The notes under the pieces: model-generated
Seen by the model: the letters and a program-made list of their open reading frames with translations, nothing else
What the model was told of the DNA's origin: nothing
Database searches by the model: none
Origin: [Phialemoniopsis] sp. UDSM-2020
Lineage: Eukaryota; Ascomycota; Sordariomycetes; Thyridiales; Thyridiaceae
Direction: 5' to 3'
Assembly (NCBI GenBank): GCA_018873225.1
Contig: JAEILZ010000002.1
Span: 1,860,001-1,924,000 of the forward strand
Length of the DNA stretch: 64,000 nucleotides
Shown: positions 47,853 through 59,434 of the stretch, in pieces
Layout of the letters: every line of letters begins with the position of its first letter
Numbering within the stretch: the stretch's first letter is position 1
Position numbers and translations under genes: made by a program

Positions 47853-50800
47853 ATGTCTCGCAACGGACACCTGAGAGTCCCTGCCCCTGTCGGCGGCTTT
47901 GATGGTGGATCGGATACCCGATCGGATACCCGATCTCAGCATGGCGGCTCCCAGTACGGCGGATCGCAGCACGGAGGCTCCCAGCGCGGGGGCTCTCAGC
48001 ACGGCGGATCGCAGCATAGTGGCTCCGAGTCTGGAACCCCTCCTCGCGGTTCAGCTCGTTCTCGATCTGGCTCTGCCTCGTCGCAGCGTTCTGCTCCTCC
48101 ATCACCGCAAGCGGGATCTTCTCGTGAGGGTGCGTTCCCTCCTGGTCTTGGTTACGACCCGGCTCGTCAGCCAGGTTCAGAGCAGCCGCAAGAGACCGAG
48201 AAGTACATTACTCGCCGCATTGATCTGCCGCCCGAGGCGTACGCTAAGGTAAATTTGCCCGTCCTCTTTGCTTCGCATCCACATGGCAGTTAACATTCTA
48301 TATAGCCCGGCAACTCCAAGTTCGCCGCACGTCCTGGTCTCAACACGGTTGCGGGCGGATGCAAGGTCCAGGTGAACGCGTTCCGTGTGGAGGCTATGGG
48401 CCACGAAACTGTCTTCACCTACGATGTGAGTCTCTTCGGCGACTGTCTATAATTGATCTTCATCCATGCTAATCCCCACGCAGATCCAAGTATCTCCCAT
48501 TCCCAAGTCTGGAGTGATCTTCAAGAAGCTCTGGGAGTCGGATTCCGTTCAGCAGGCTTTGGCCAAGTTCAAAGACCACGTCTGGATTCACGACGGCCGC
48601 GCGCTGGTCTGGTCGAAGAACTGGTCCAAGGACGGCATCCGCATGGAGGTCGACCTCGATGTTGCGCAGGGCAAGGATCCCCGCAAGTCGAACAAGAAGA
48701 ACGTCTTCTTCTTCAAGATGGTGCCTTCTGGAAAGGTGGACATGAACTACCTGAAGAACTACCTGGCGCACAAGTGCGACTGGAGCGAGCAGGTTCTCGA
48801 GGGCATGAACTTCCTCGACCATGCACTTCGCGATGTTCCGTCGAAGCAGTTGATTGCGATCGGTCGCAATTACTACGACCCGATGTTCTACCAGAAAATT
48901 CTGGACAACTCCCTTGAGGCTGTCAAGGGCATTTATGCCGCTTTCCGCCTTGGACACAACCTCAACCTCGGTGGACTCGGCCTTGCAGTCAATGTAGATG
49001 TTACAAACACCTGCTTCTGGGTTGGCCAAATCATGGAACAGGTCATTCCCAATTTTTTCGGCAACCAGGACCGCATGTTCTACGGCAAGACTCTTTACGA
49101 GCTCTCAGACATGCTCTGCCCCAACCCGGGTCCCCGGGACGAGAAGACTAGGGAGCCGATATGGGAGATGTCGCAGGCTTTCAGGCTCCTGAGAAAGCTG
49201 CAGCGTCTGAGGTTCTTTGTCAAGCATCGCGGAAAGATGGACGACGACAAGACGTACACCATCGCGCGATTCGCGTGGGATCCCGCGCGATTCGGCAAGG
49301 ATGGCGCAAACGCCAAGGCCTACACCTTCACCATGAAGGCCACTGGAGAGAAGCGCTCGGTGTACGAGCACTTTTTCAAGCAGTACAACATTCGGCTCAA
49401 GTACTGGCGCATGCCCGTCATTGAGACGTCTAGAGGCGGCGCTTTTCCGATGGAGGTCTTGGAGATTCCGCGTTTCCAGCGTTACCCATACAAGCTCACG
49501 CCGGATCAGACGGCTGAGATGATCAAGTTCGCGGTGACTCGCCCCCAGGAGCGCAAGAAGGCCATCATGGGCAACGTCGAAGCCCTTGGTTGGAATCGAG
49601 ACCCCACCCTCAAGGACTTTGGCATTAAAATCTCACAGAGCATGCCAGTGGTGAACGCTCGTCTCATCGCGCCGCCCGAGGTCCAGTACAAGACCTCCAC
49701 GGCCAAGCCTGCCTACGCAGGTCGCTGGGATCTGAGGAACAAGGTCTTCCTCCAGCCCAACAATCGTCCTTTGAAGTCCTGGGCTTTCGTTGTCATCAAC
49801 AAGTGTGTTGATGAACCCACCCTTGCACGCTTCGCCGATGCCTTCATCAAGGCATACAAAGCCCATGGCGGTGCGGTGCCCAACACAAAGCCTCTTTTGC
49901 GTGTTTCTCCGGTTGGAGAGAGCATGCCCGTCGCATTCGAGACTGCCTACATGGCCACAGGCAAGGCCAACAACGCAACTCCGGACCTGCTGTTCTTCGT
50001 CATGCCGCAGAAAGAGCAGTTCGCTTACGAGCGCCTCAAGAAGAACGCAGAGTGCCGCTTTGCCACCCTGACCCAGATGGTGCTGCATCAGCATGTCAAG
50101 AAGGCACAGCCGCAATACTGCTCAAACGTCGCCATGAAGGTGAACTGCAAGATGGGCGGCGTCAACTGCAAGGTCGTGCCCCCTATGGTCAAGGGCACGA
50201 GGCCCAACTTCTACGCGAAGCCCACCATGTTCATCGGCGCCGACGTCTCGCACCCTTCGGTTGGTTCAGAGGACCCCTCGTTTGCGGCGATGACCGTGTC
50301 CACGGACTTGCACGCGACATTCTACGCTGCTGCATGCCAGACGAATGGTTATCGCGAGGAGATCATTCGGCCGATCAACATCGAGTCGATGCTGAAGGAC
50401 GTGGTCAAGAAGTGGAAGGAGAAGCTCGGCGTTGGCCCGGCCCATGTCTTTTACTTCCGCGATGGAGTCTCCGAGGGTCAGTTTGACCAGGTTCTCTCTT
50501 ACGAGACGAACCAGCTGAAGGTGATGATCGCCCGCGAGACCGGGGTCACTCCTAAGATCACCACGATTGTCGCGACCAAGCGCCACCACATCCGCTTCTT
50601 CCCAGAGCGTGGCGACAAGAACGGCAACCCACTGCCGGGTACACTGGTTGAGACGGAGGTTACCCATCCGTTCCACTACGACTTTTACCTGTGCTCTCAC
50701 GTGGCGATCCAGGGTACGGCGCGCCCCGTTCACTACCATGTGATCGAGGATGAGGTCAAGATGCCGGTTGACATGCTTCAGTCGATGATTTACTATCATT

Positions 50801-51072
50801 GTTATCAGTACCAGCGTTCGACCACGCCGGTTTCTCCTCACCCAGCTGTTTACTACGCTCATCTGGCTGGTGCCCGCTGCAAGGCGCACCAAGATATTGC
50901 GAGCAGCAAGAAGAACCCGTTCTACCAGGCTCCCAAGAACTGGTTCCACAAGCACGAGAAGACCACTGGCCCCAAGCAGGGTGACGATGCTCGCCCGATC
51001 CTCCCCTTCGGTACAGAAGAGGCCAAGCCCGAGAACATTAGGTTCATCAAGTCCACCATGTGGTACATCTGA
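47853..51072 (+). CDS. Argonaute protein (QDE-2 type), RNA silencing
   Basis: Small-RNA-guided slicer at the core of quelling/RNAi. Exons 47853-48248, 48306-48425 and 48484-51072, giving 1034 residues. N-terminal 100 residues: Gly/Ser/Gln/His tandem repeats (GGSQHGGSQ-type), probably disordered. Then N domain (ITRRIDLPPEAY, AARPGLNTVAGGCKVQVNAF), linker with the long insert typical of fungal Argonautes, PAZ (about 330-460), MID and PIWI. Slicer tetrad present: D759 in FIGADVSHP, a glutamate at 797/798 in YREEII, D832 in FYFRDGVSEGQF and H965 in YYAHLAGAR, so cleavage activity is expected. It ends in the family-typical STMWYI. The start is the first ATG after an acceptor-like CACTCAG. No Dicer or RdRP nearby. 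Confidence 0.96.
47926..48026 (+). repeat. Short tandem repeats inside Argonaute N-terminus
   Basis: Degenerate 15-bp units encoding GGSQ[HYR] repeated about six times, preceded by a 12-bp repeat encoding SDTR. In-frame tandem units in a disordered tail; copy number may differ between strains. Confidence 0.8.
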
Positions 51073-52215
51073 GCTTCGGACAGAGCTTGCTCCCAAGAAG
51101 TGGCAGTTCCATTGGCAGCCACATCTTCGAATTCCCCATCCCCCCCGCAACATTCACACCACAGCACTTTTCCCAATTTCTCCTCTTCATAGCATGCTGA
51201 AGACAACTCTTTGAGTGATCTACACAGATGAGCGATGGAGGCACGGATATGAATGACACAGCACGATAATCCCCTAGATAACACACAAATAAGAATCGCT
51301 GATTCAATAATGTTCTGATTTCTTGTGACTTGTGAGATCCTTGACTGGCACTACTTGAGTAATTATGACGAACTGGCTCTGTTGCTCTTGCCGCCTGTTT
51401 CTCTGACGCATACATGTGTGACTGACGATGTAGTCCCGGGCACAAGGCGACGTGCCGAAATGTCTCGTACACTTGTAGTAGCTACGATTCAGTGGCTTTC
51501 ATCCCTGCCGGCAGACTTGAACACCGTGACCTACGAACGAGGGACTCTGACGACGGGTGACATCCGATTAATAGTGGACAGGTAGCGCAGGACATCACGT
51601 CTACGCCGTCGCTGTTGACCAAAAGGGTCCAATTGCAATGTCTTGAGATGGGCAGATATCGCGAATTGCGAGCGGGCGCGTCACTGTCAAACGAAGCAGG
51701 CGAAGAATGTGGCGGCAAAGGCTATTGATTGAGTATCTAATGAAGGAACCTGACGAGCTAAGATCCGGTTCCTTTGACGATTGCACCTGCTCGAGATCAG
51801 GCTGTACCTCAGGGTAGGTCTTCCTCGTGGTCGATTTTGGTCGAGGGTACTCCTTTCACCAAAAGCTGCGCTGCGCCTTGGTTCTAGATCTGACAGGGAC
51901 CATATCTTCTTACCCGGAACGGGAATTGCTTGACCTCCTAACCAGGAACGCCCTTCTTATACAGATCACCCGACGAGAAGGAGTAAAAGCCTCGAGTGGT
52001 ACATTGAACGAATCACAGGAGTTTAAGGGAAAGAAAACAAAACAACAGGCACTGGTGGCGGTGGCGTGGACTTTGTTCATGAGGTAAAAGAGTACGAATG
52101 CTGACCGTCCATTCCTTGGGTCATTTTGATCAAAATTATATATGTAGTTATCAACAACAGTCCACGAATAAAGCAGAGCCAAGCCCATCCTCGCTAAAAG
52201 ACCATCATACAAGAC
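51073..52215. other. Convergent 3' intergenic region, 1.1 kb
   Basis: Between the 3' ends of the Argonaute (+) and Rna14 (-) genes. Open frames here are short and lack features; no RNA gene recognised. Confidence 0.5.
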
Positions 52216-55200
52216 TTAGTACCTGTAGCCGCCGTACGGGGGCTGCCCCTGCTGTGGCGGAGGCTGCTGGTACTGCGGGACACCATAGCTACCAGCCGGT
52301 GGCGGCGGCGCGCCGTATGCCGCACCGGGAGGGGGCTGCCAGCCAGGTGGAGGGCCTCCCGCATCGTATCCCGCGGGCGGGGCCTGCGCGTACTGGGGGG
52401 CGTAGGCTGCTGGCGGAGGCTCGTAGGTGTCGCGGGACTCGGGTCGCAGCGACGACTGACGATAGGTGGCCGATGACGGCGCGACTCTACCGCGGTCGCC
52501 GGCGTAAGGGCTGAGCGGCCTCGCTCCTCCCAGGCCAGGCGAGTTGCGACCGTACTCGGCCGAAACTTGGCGCGAGTGCTGGGGCTGGGGCAGCGGGCGA
52601 CCCTTGCGAGCGGCCTCCCAGGTGATGAGGTCCGGGACGTCGGTCTGCTGGATGAGGCCGACGAGCTTGGACGGGTTGAAGCGCGGGCTGTGGGCGTAGG
52701 CGGCGGCCGAGGGGATCTGGCCGAGAAGGAACGTGAGGGAGGTGGAGATGGGCGCCGGCGCGCCGGCGCTGTTGTAGGCGGATGACGAAGAGGGTCCCTG
52801 GCCCTGTAGACGTCGCTGCTGGTCGAGACGCCGGCCTGCCGCGCCCTTCAGCGGAGACTCTCCACGGACGAACTCGCGCTGCTCGCCGCGCTGGATCTTG
52901 CGGGGCGGGTTGCTCGCGTCGTCAAAGTCATCCGACGGGAAGGGCCTCTTGGGCGAGTTCGTCGAGGTGGTAGCAGCCTGTACGAACTGCGGGCGGGGAC
53001 TCGCTTGTTGCTGCTGCGCTGGCAGCTGCGTGCCCGGCATGGGAATAGGGATGGGAATGCGCATCGGGTTGGGGTCGTTGATCGAAGGAGGCTCGAAGCC
53101 TGGCGGTAGCTTGGGTTTGAGCTGGGCGGCGGGGGAGATGATGATGAGGGCTTGGATGGGGTCGAACTTCTCAGTCGAGTAGCGGGCGCTGAACCGGGTG
53201 AGCTTGGGGTCATCCGGGTACAGCTCGGCCATGCGCTTCTCGAGTTCAGCGACGCGCGAAAGATCACCATACATTGACTCATGCTTGTGGACATAAGCGA
53301 TGAGCGGCTTGGCCTTGTTGATGGTCTCTGGCTTTGATGCCAGCCTGTTGACGCAGGTTTCGAAGGCAACGCGGGAGTCTGTTTGGTAAGCACCAGTTAG
53401 CATTGTGCCAAGTGAGAAAAGTAAGAAAGGTTATCTGTGGTTGGGCTGCTTACTCGTCTTGTCGTTTTGTGAAACCAGGTACTTGATGTATTCTATCATG
53501 AAGTACGGATCCTCAGGGAACAACTTGGCGCCACGCTCAAGGATCTTGCCGCCAGACTTGTCATTGTAGCACTTGAGCTCCATCTTAGCAACAGCGACGT
53601 AGATCTCGCTGCCGAGCCTGCCCCGCTGACGAGCCTCGTAAAACACCTGTCGCAGGCCGACAATGGGACCCTTAGTGTCTCCTTTGCCGTGAATGCGACG
53701 CATAGCCCTTGCCAGCGCGATCCAGACATGGGTCAGCGTCTTCGAGAGGAGATCAGCCTGCGCCGAGAAGCCTTGCTTGATGAGCTTGATCTTGTCCTGC
53801 TTGGCGCTCTCCTTGGCAGCCTTTTCCGACTCGTCGCCATAGTCGTCATCCTCGTCGGCCTGGTCAGCCTCGGCCGATGCAGCGGCAGCTAAGCTCTCTT
53901 CTAGCTTGGAAATCTCCAACTTCTCCTTTTCCTTGAGGTTCTTGAGGAGGGTATATAGTGAGTCCAGAATGTTGTTGTACGGGACCCGAACAGCGCTCGC
54001 AAAGGCTATCCTCGACTCCTCTGAGTTTTCGACAGGATAGGTAGTCTCAATCCGGTCGGCCTGCTTGAGGGCGAGGAGGACACTCTCGGGGTTTGCCTCG
54101 ATGCCGTCAGACAGAAGCTGCGTACCCGCCTCTTTTCCATCCTTCATGATGTTCTTCTCAAAGCACCACTCCGCTGCGTCGACCCACATCTCTGGCCAGA
54201 ATCTCAGGGCCATGAGCGCCTGCTTGTAGCAATAAAGAATGCGTTGTTGTAGGAGGTTAGGATCGTCTGTCTGGAGGTCCAGCGGATCTGACTTCTCCCA
54301 CTCGATCCATCGTTTCCAGATCTGCACTTGGTTTTTGAACTCTTCATCGCCTTGAAACCCAGGCGCCGGCGGCAGTCTCGGAAGATTGGTCCGTTGCAGG
54401 TCTCGGATGATGTTGTCAAGCGCAGTGTTGGCACTCTTGGCGGTCATATAGGACGGCGAACGCTCAGCAAGGAATTTCCGGCCAGTCATCTTGTTGAGAC
54501 CCATCTCAAACTGGTCGTACTCCTTCCACAACTGATTCACGTTTGAGATAGGCACGCAAACCGCCCTCTGGTAGGCTTTGCGAAGCTGATCCATCTTCTG
54601 CTGATCTTGCCAGCCACTGCCGCCGATGGTTCCGGGCCCTGACCGAATGAATTGAATGTAATCGTGCCATATCTTGCCCGAGTCTTTGTCCATGCCGACA
54701 TTGTCCAGGACAAATTCATACGAGCGGGTGACAGTAAGCCGGGCCTGTCCGCTCGTGTCACTTAAGTCGTTGCGACGTCGGATGTAGTCAAGATAGACGG
54801 TCCACAGTTGCACGTTGGGCACACTCTGAAGAGAACGGGTGAAAATGCCCTCGGCAGCCTGGAAGTCGCCAAGCGCCAGCTCCATCTCGGCGAACTTGAC
54901 CCAGATATCGGCCTGTGATCATTAGTTAAACCGCTCCGATAAGGTTATGGAAAGTAATCGTGACTTGACTTACCGACTGAGGAAAGAGCTCCAAGAAGCG
55001 GTTATAGACAGAACGGACCTCGTCTAACCTCTGCATTCGTTGATGCTCAGCAATTAGAGCGAGCCACGAGTCTAGCGCTCCACGTGGATCATCCTTGATG
55101 CGGGCCTCCAGGAGGGCTGTTGGGTCTGGGGTGGGTGGCAGGTTAGAAGCCGCCACGGGCGTTGGCACACCAGGAGGAAATCCATAGGCAGCCATGTCTG

Positions 55201-55702
55201 GGGCCAGGCTCGTCTGAGGAGGCTGCGGAGTGCTTGAAGTCGTACCGGCGGGCTCCTGGGCGCTGGCGGTGTTACTAAGGGGAGAGCGAGCCAGCGCCTG
55301 AGTCTGCGCAATGGGTTCCGCCATGAGGCCGTTGGGAACCGGAGTCTCGTCATCTTCGGAATCGGAGTCTATGAAGCCACCGGCAGTCTTGCGCTTCTTG
55401 GGGGCAGGTTGCGATTCGGGCTTGGGAGAGTCGTACTCGGCATCATCCTGAGGCGGCTCGGTCGTGATTGTGACGGACTCTGGGTCATATTCACCCGCAT
55501 CATCGGCAGCACCATCATTTGATGGAGAGTCACCAGAGGCACGCAGAGCTGAGTCAACTGAGAAGTCAGGTTCTTGAGCTTGTTCGTCGCTATGCTGTGT
55601 ATCAGAGGGGTTGTTGTCCCCGGCATCATCAAAACTCTCATCCCCTGCCCACTCAGCCAAGCCCTGCTGCGCAGGGTCATCCTGAGGCATCTCCTCAGCC
55701 AT
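52216..55702 (-). CDS. rna14: mRNA 3'-end-processing factor Rna14 (CstF77)
   Basis: Scaffold of cleavage factor IA, which binds Rna15 and Pcf11 and directs pre-mRNA cleavage and polyadenylation in the nucleus. Exons, complement: 55702-54974, 54912-53454 and 53378-52216, giving 1116 residues. N-terminal 190 residues are acidic and disordered with a KKRK nuclear signal. HAT repeats run from about residue 200 (ALDSWLALIAEHQRM, VRSVYNRFLELFPQSADIWVKFAEME, NVQLWTVYLDYIRRR, GKIWHDYIQFI, QIWKRWIEWEKSDP and so on) with the Suf domain and an acidic insert. The C-terminal 350 residues are Pro/Gly/Tyr-rich. Within them the short conserved block LGQIPSAAAYAHSPRFNPSKLVGLI probably corresponds to the Rna15-binding tail. 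Divergent from asf1. Confidence 0.95.
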
Positions 55703-56786
55703 TTTGTCGTGTATAGTTTGGTACGATAACGAGGAAGTACTGATTGGACGCCACTCAGATTCGACAGGTTTCTGTTGGGGGATGTTGGCCGTCGAGTAAA
55801 GGACAGAAGTCAGGAGGAAGAGGCTGGGCGCAAAGCTCGATTATCGTGTGCAGGTCAACATTGCCTCTGGGAAGGTTAGGAGATGGAACAAGGATGGAGT
55901 CTCCAACCACGACGACCTTGAAGCGATTCAGGAAGCACTAGAAAATAAGAATGAAAGAGACCGCCGATATCAAAGCCGGATCGCAATCAGCGGGAGGACA
56001 AAGAAAACACCAAGAGAGATGGCGCTCCGACAGCGATGACACGTGCGAGCAGTCTCTGAGAGATTGCACGGTGCTATGCGCGCAGACGAAGTAAAAAGCT
56101 TCAAGAATGCTTGCGCAAGAGTACAAAGGCAGTACTCGAAGCTTTACTCGACTTTGTGGTGGCGGAGGAAAGGATGGACGGATGGGTGTCGGTGTTTTGG
56201 GTTAGGAAGCTCGAACCAAGCAATAGAGCAAACAATGAGCATTGAAGCCTCTGCAAGGATGAATTGATGCATGTCATAAAAAAGTAGCCTAAGGCAGGGA
56301 GAAAGAGAGAAAGAAGCTCTTTTGCGCTGCGCTAGGCCTGTTCTGTCGCTAGCGGCCTTTCACTGGTTTTGGGGGGGAGGCTGGTAGTGCAGGGAGCGCT
56401 GGACTGGCCCAAAGACCTGCCCTGGTCAGTCCTTGAAACTGCTGGTCTGTGCACTAAAATAAATCTGCCCCACGTCCGGCGCGTCCCTCCCAAAAAGGCG
56501 GCAACCACTTTACGCGACTATTGAGCGAGATAACGAGAAGGCGGTCACCAACAAGCGCGTCCTCCTCTTCCTACTTGCGACTTGTCAAAATTGACCTCCT
56601 CCTCTGTTCGCTTTCACTTTACCTTATTTACCAGACCTTGTCCTCCTCTCGTTCCCTCTTTCACTTTCCCCATTCTTCCTTCCACCATCTGCCTACATAG
56701 AAAGCTTGGCCCTGCTTTCGTTCGAATCAACATCTCCCTCACCGCACAATCTACAACCACGAACAGGCCCCGCAACACACGCAACC
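55703..56786. promoter_or_regulatory. Divergent promoter of rna14 and asf1
   Basis: 1.1 kb between two divergent essential genes. The asf1 side (from about 56,560) is CT-rich. An 80-codon charged open frame without ATG near 55,800-56,040 was considered and not called. No other feature. Confidence 0.55.
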
Positions 56787-57814
56787 ATGTCTGTCGTTTC
56801 ACTTCTCGGTGTTCAGGTGAACAACAACCCTTCCAAGTTCACCGACAAGTACGAGTTCGAGATCACCTTTGAGTGCCTTGAGCAGCTTGAGAAGGGTACG
56901 TGGATGCCCAGTGACCCCTGCTTGATCAATCTAACTAACAACAACATGTGAAGACCTTGAGTGGAAGCTGACCTACGTCGGATCCGCCACTTCGTAAGTC
57001 ATTCTCAACCCAGCTCTCTCTGTACCCCAGCAGTGTTGCTCACCTATTCAACAGCGATCAATATGATCAAGAGCTCGACTCCCTCCTAGTCGGCCCCATC
57101 CCTGTTGGCGTCAACAAGTTCATCTTCGAGGCCGACCCCCCAGACACGAAGCGCATCCCCGAGACCGAGATCCTGGGTGTTACTGTCATCCTCCTCACCT
57201 GCGCATACGACGGACGCGAATTCGTTCGTGTTGGCTACTATGTGAACAACGAGTACGACTCGGAGGAGCTGAATGCTGAGCCCCCCACCAAGCCCATCGT
57301 CGAGCGCATTCGACGCAACGTGCTCTCGGAGAAGCCGCGAGTCACCCGCTTCGCCATCAAGTGGTAAGCTATCAATCCTACAATGCCGTGCAAAGAAACT
57401 TGAAACTAATAGATCGGGTGCAGGGATTCCGAGGCATCTGCTCCCGCAGAGTTCCCTCCTGAGCAGCCCGAGGCTGACCTGGCCGCCGACGACGAGGACT
57501 ACGGCGCCGAGGAGGCGGCCGAAGAGGAGGAAGAGGCCGTTGCCGAGGCAGTTGCCGAGGCCACCAATGGCGAGGAGGTGAAGGGCGAGGATGCTGCCAT
57601 GGCCGGTGTCGATGAGCACCCCGAGAACGGAGCCGAGGAGGATGAGCTGTCCGACGAGGGCAGTGTTGACATCGAGGGCGAGAGCGAGGATGAGGATGAG
57701 ATGGAGGAGGAGGAGGGCGAGGGCGAGGGTGAAGCTGCTGGTGGTGACGAGATGGAGGTCGACACCGAAGTCAAGGCCGATGCCGCTCACCCTGCCCAGG
57801 TTGCTTCCCACTAA
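56787..57814 (+). CDS. asf1: Histone chaperone Asf1
   Basis: H3-H4 chaperone for replication-coupled and replication-independent nucleosome assembly. Exons 56787-56895, 56954-56993, 57055-57363 and 57424-57814, giving 282 residues. The conserved core is residues 1-155: [39 protein letters not shown], the H3-binding surface around [49 protein letters not shown], and [18 protein letters not shown]. The rest is a long, almost purely acidic Glu/Asp tail, as in fungal Asf1. The start matches the universal MSxVxLLxVxVxxNP beginning. Confidence 0.97.
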
Positions 57815-59434
57815 TTGGGGAGTTCCTGCACAGCCCTTCCCTCACACCCTCTCTCCCTCCTCTAGATCATCTCACATGAGCCAGCGTTTGGCTGGGCTCG
57901 AGTCATTGTTTGAGCGCTTGGTATTTTACAGAGGGAAGTTAGGCATCCCTATGGTTTGGGATAGCACGAGGAGTTAGTGTTGGTCGGGAAAGTAATGTCG
58001 TTACGTGGATACGCATATCAGTACAAAATGGGGTTTGGGTTTTCGAGCCGAGGTAGAATCAAGATATCCCCGTTGTGGTAGAACATAGACGAGATGATCA
58101 ACCACACATGCTTTCTCTCTAGTCGACTTTTCTTATCGGGCATACTTTTGTCAACGATCACAAGACCCTCTGGCACTGGGGTTCTATTGATGAGGAGGAC
58201 GGGCGGCCCAAGGCGCCAGAGTTCCGCGTCGCACGACACGTGCTGTGCTGCGCTGCGGATATCGGCGGGTCTTTTCCTGGACCCCCCAACTGCTAAGTAG
58301 CTTGAGTTTCTTTTGGCACACAACTCATGCCCAATCATCCCAGGCCCATGGGTGAAACCAGACAAAATCGGATTTGTTTCCCAGAACACGGGGCGGAATG
58401 CATGCCCGTTGCTCTTGTTAGCTTCTGATGACGTACCCGATTGAATCGACCCGGCATGTGTCACCTATCGCCTGCATGCCCAGGCAACCCACTGCTCGGT
58501 CGACTGTTTGGTGATACTCGGTCCCCGTTTTGATCTGCGAGGAAGCGTCTGTCGCCTTGCTTTCTTTTAGGTCAATTGAGTATGAGTCCTTTGTCGTTTG
58601 CCTCTGGTATGATTATCCGACACGCATGTTTGCCAAGGGCGTGAACGAGCTCCGTTCAAATGAGTACGGGCGAACAACAGGGCGGACGTCTTCCCAGCCA
58701 GTCGGATAGGCTCGTGCTGTCCCCGTTCGACCAATATCGGTCGGTGTTCTCGTGTGGGCACTTGATCATTCGGGGCGTGCCGACCACACCAGTGCGGCTG
58801 AGCATCTCTACTTGGCCCCCCTCACAAGCTCATTTGCTCTGCACCATACCGATTGTCAGAAGAATTGTCAAATGGCTACTGCCGACAAATGAGGCCGCGA
58901 GTCGGCGCCTGCTAAGTGTAAGTTGTCGAGGGGAGGGGCCGCTGCCCGTCCGGCCAGCCACCACCATCAGCTACGTGACGGGCGATCTCTCTGCTCCCCG
59001 GATCACCAGTCCTCCTGACAAATGTTCCCCCGCTTCCCCTTTCGTCTTGACCGAAGGCCGGCGAGGCTGAGCCACCTTGGACAACCTGCCCGACCAACCT
59101 AGATAGGTACCTAGGTAGGCACCAGGGAACTATCTACCTGACGTATCTACGTTAGGCGTGTTTTGTGTCATTTCTTTGAGCAGTTGGCGACAATTAGTTT
59201 TGTTAAAAATTGCCGGACGGCCCAGTCGCTTCGTCCCTGCCGTCGAACATGTCTACTTCCCTTATCCATCACCCCGCGTCCCTTCTTTCAGTAGGTAACT
59301 TAGCAAAGGTTGCCTTTATCCATCAATATACAACTGCAAGTTTGGTGTTCTATATTACCCTGTGAAGTGTTCCCTTCTATCACCCTATTTCGTCAACACT
59401 GCCGACTGTTTATACACTCGGTTCGCGAGCAACC
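57815..59434. other. Intergenic, 1.6 kb
   Basis: 3' flank of asf1 and promoter of the CorA-like gene. A 148-codon minus-strand frame (58464-58018) lacks an ATG at its head and has no motif. A TACCTAGGTA-type palindrome sits at about 59099-59119. Confidence 0.5.
59099..59119. repeat. Palindromic TAGGTACCTAGGTAGG element
   Basis: Overlapping palindromes TAGGTACCTA and TACCTAGGTA in one 20-bp stretch, about 320 bp before the CorA-like start. A related TACCTACCTAGGT lies at 11656-11668. Confidence 0.6.

Noticed and set aside
50266..51153. 295-codon minus-strand frame opposite the PIWI domain
   Set aside because: Shadow of the Argonaute coding strand.
55797..56039. 80-codon charged plus-strand frame in the rna14-asf1 interval
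   Set aside because: Looks protein-like (DLEAIQEALENKNERD) but has no ATG or acceptor and follows directly after a stop; probably chance.
47853..57814. Functional RNA/chromatin island (Argonaute, Rna14, Asf1)
   Set aside because: The three adjacent genes act in unrelated core processes; adjacency alone does not support a system.
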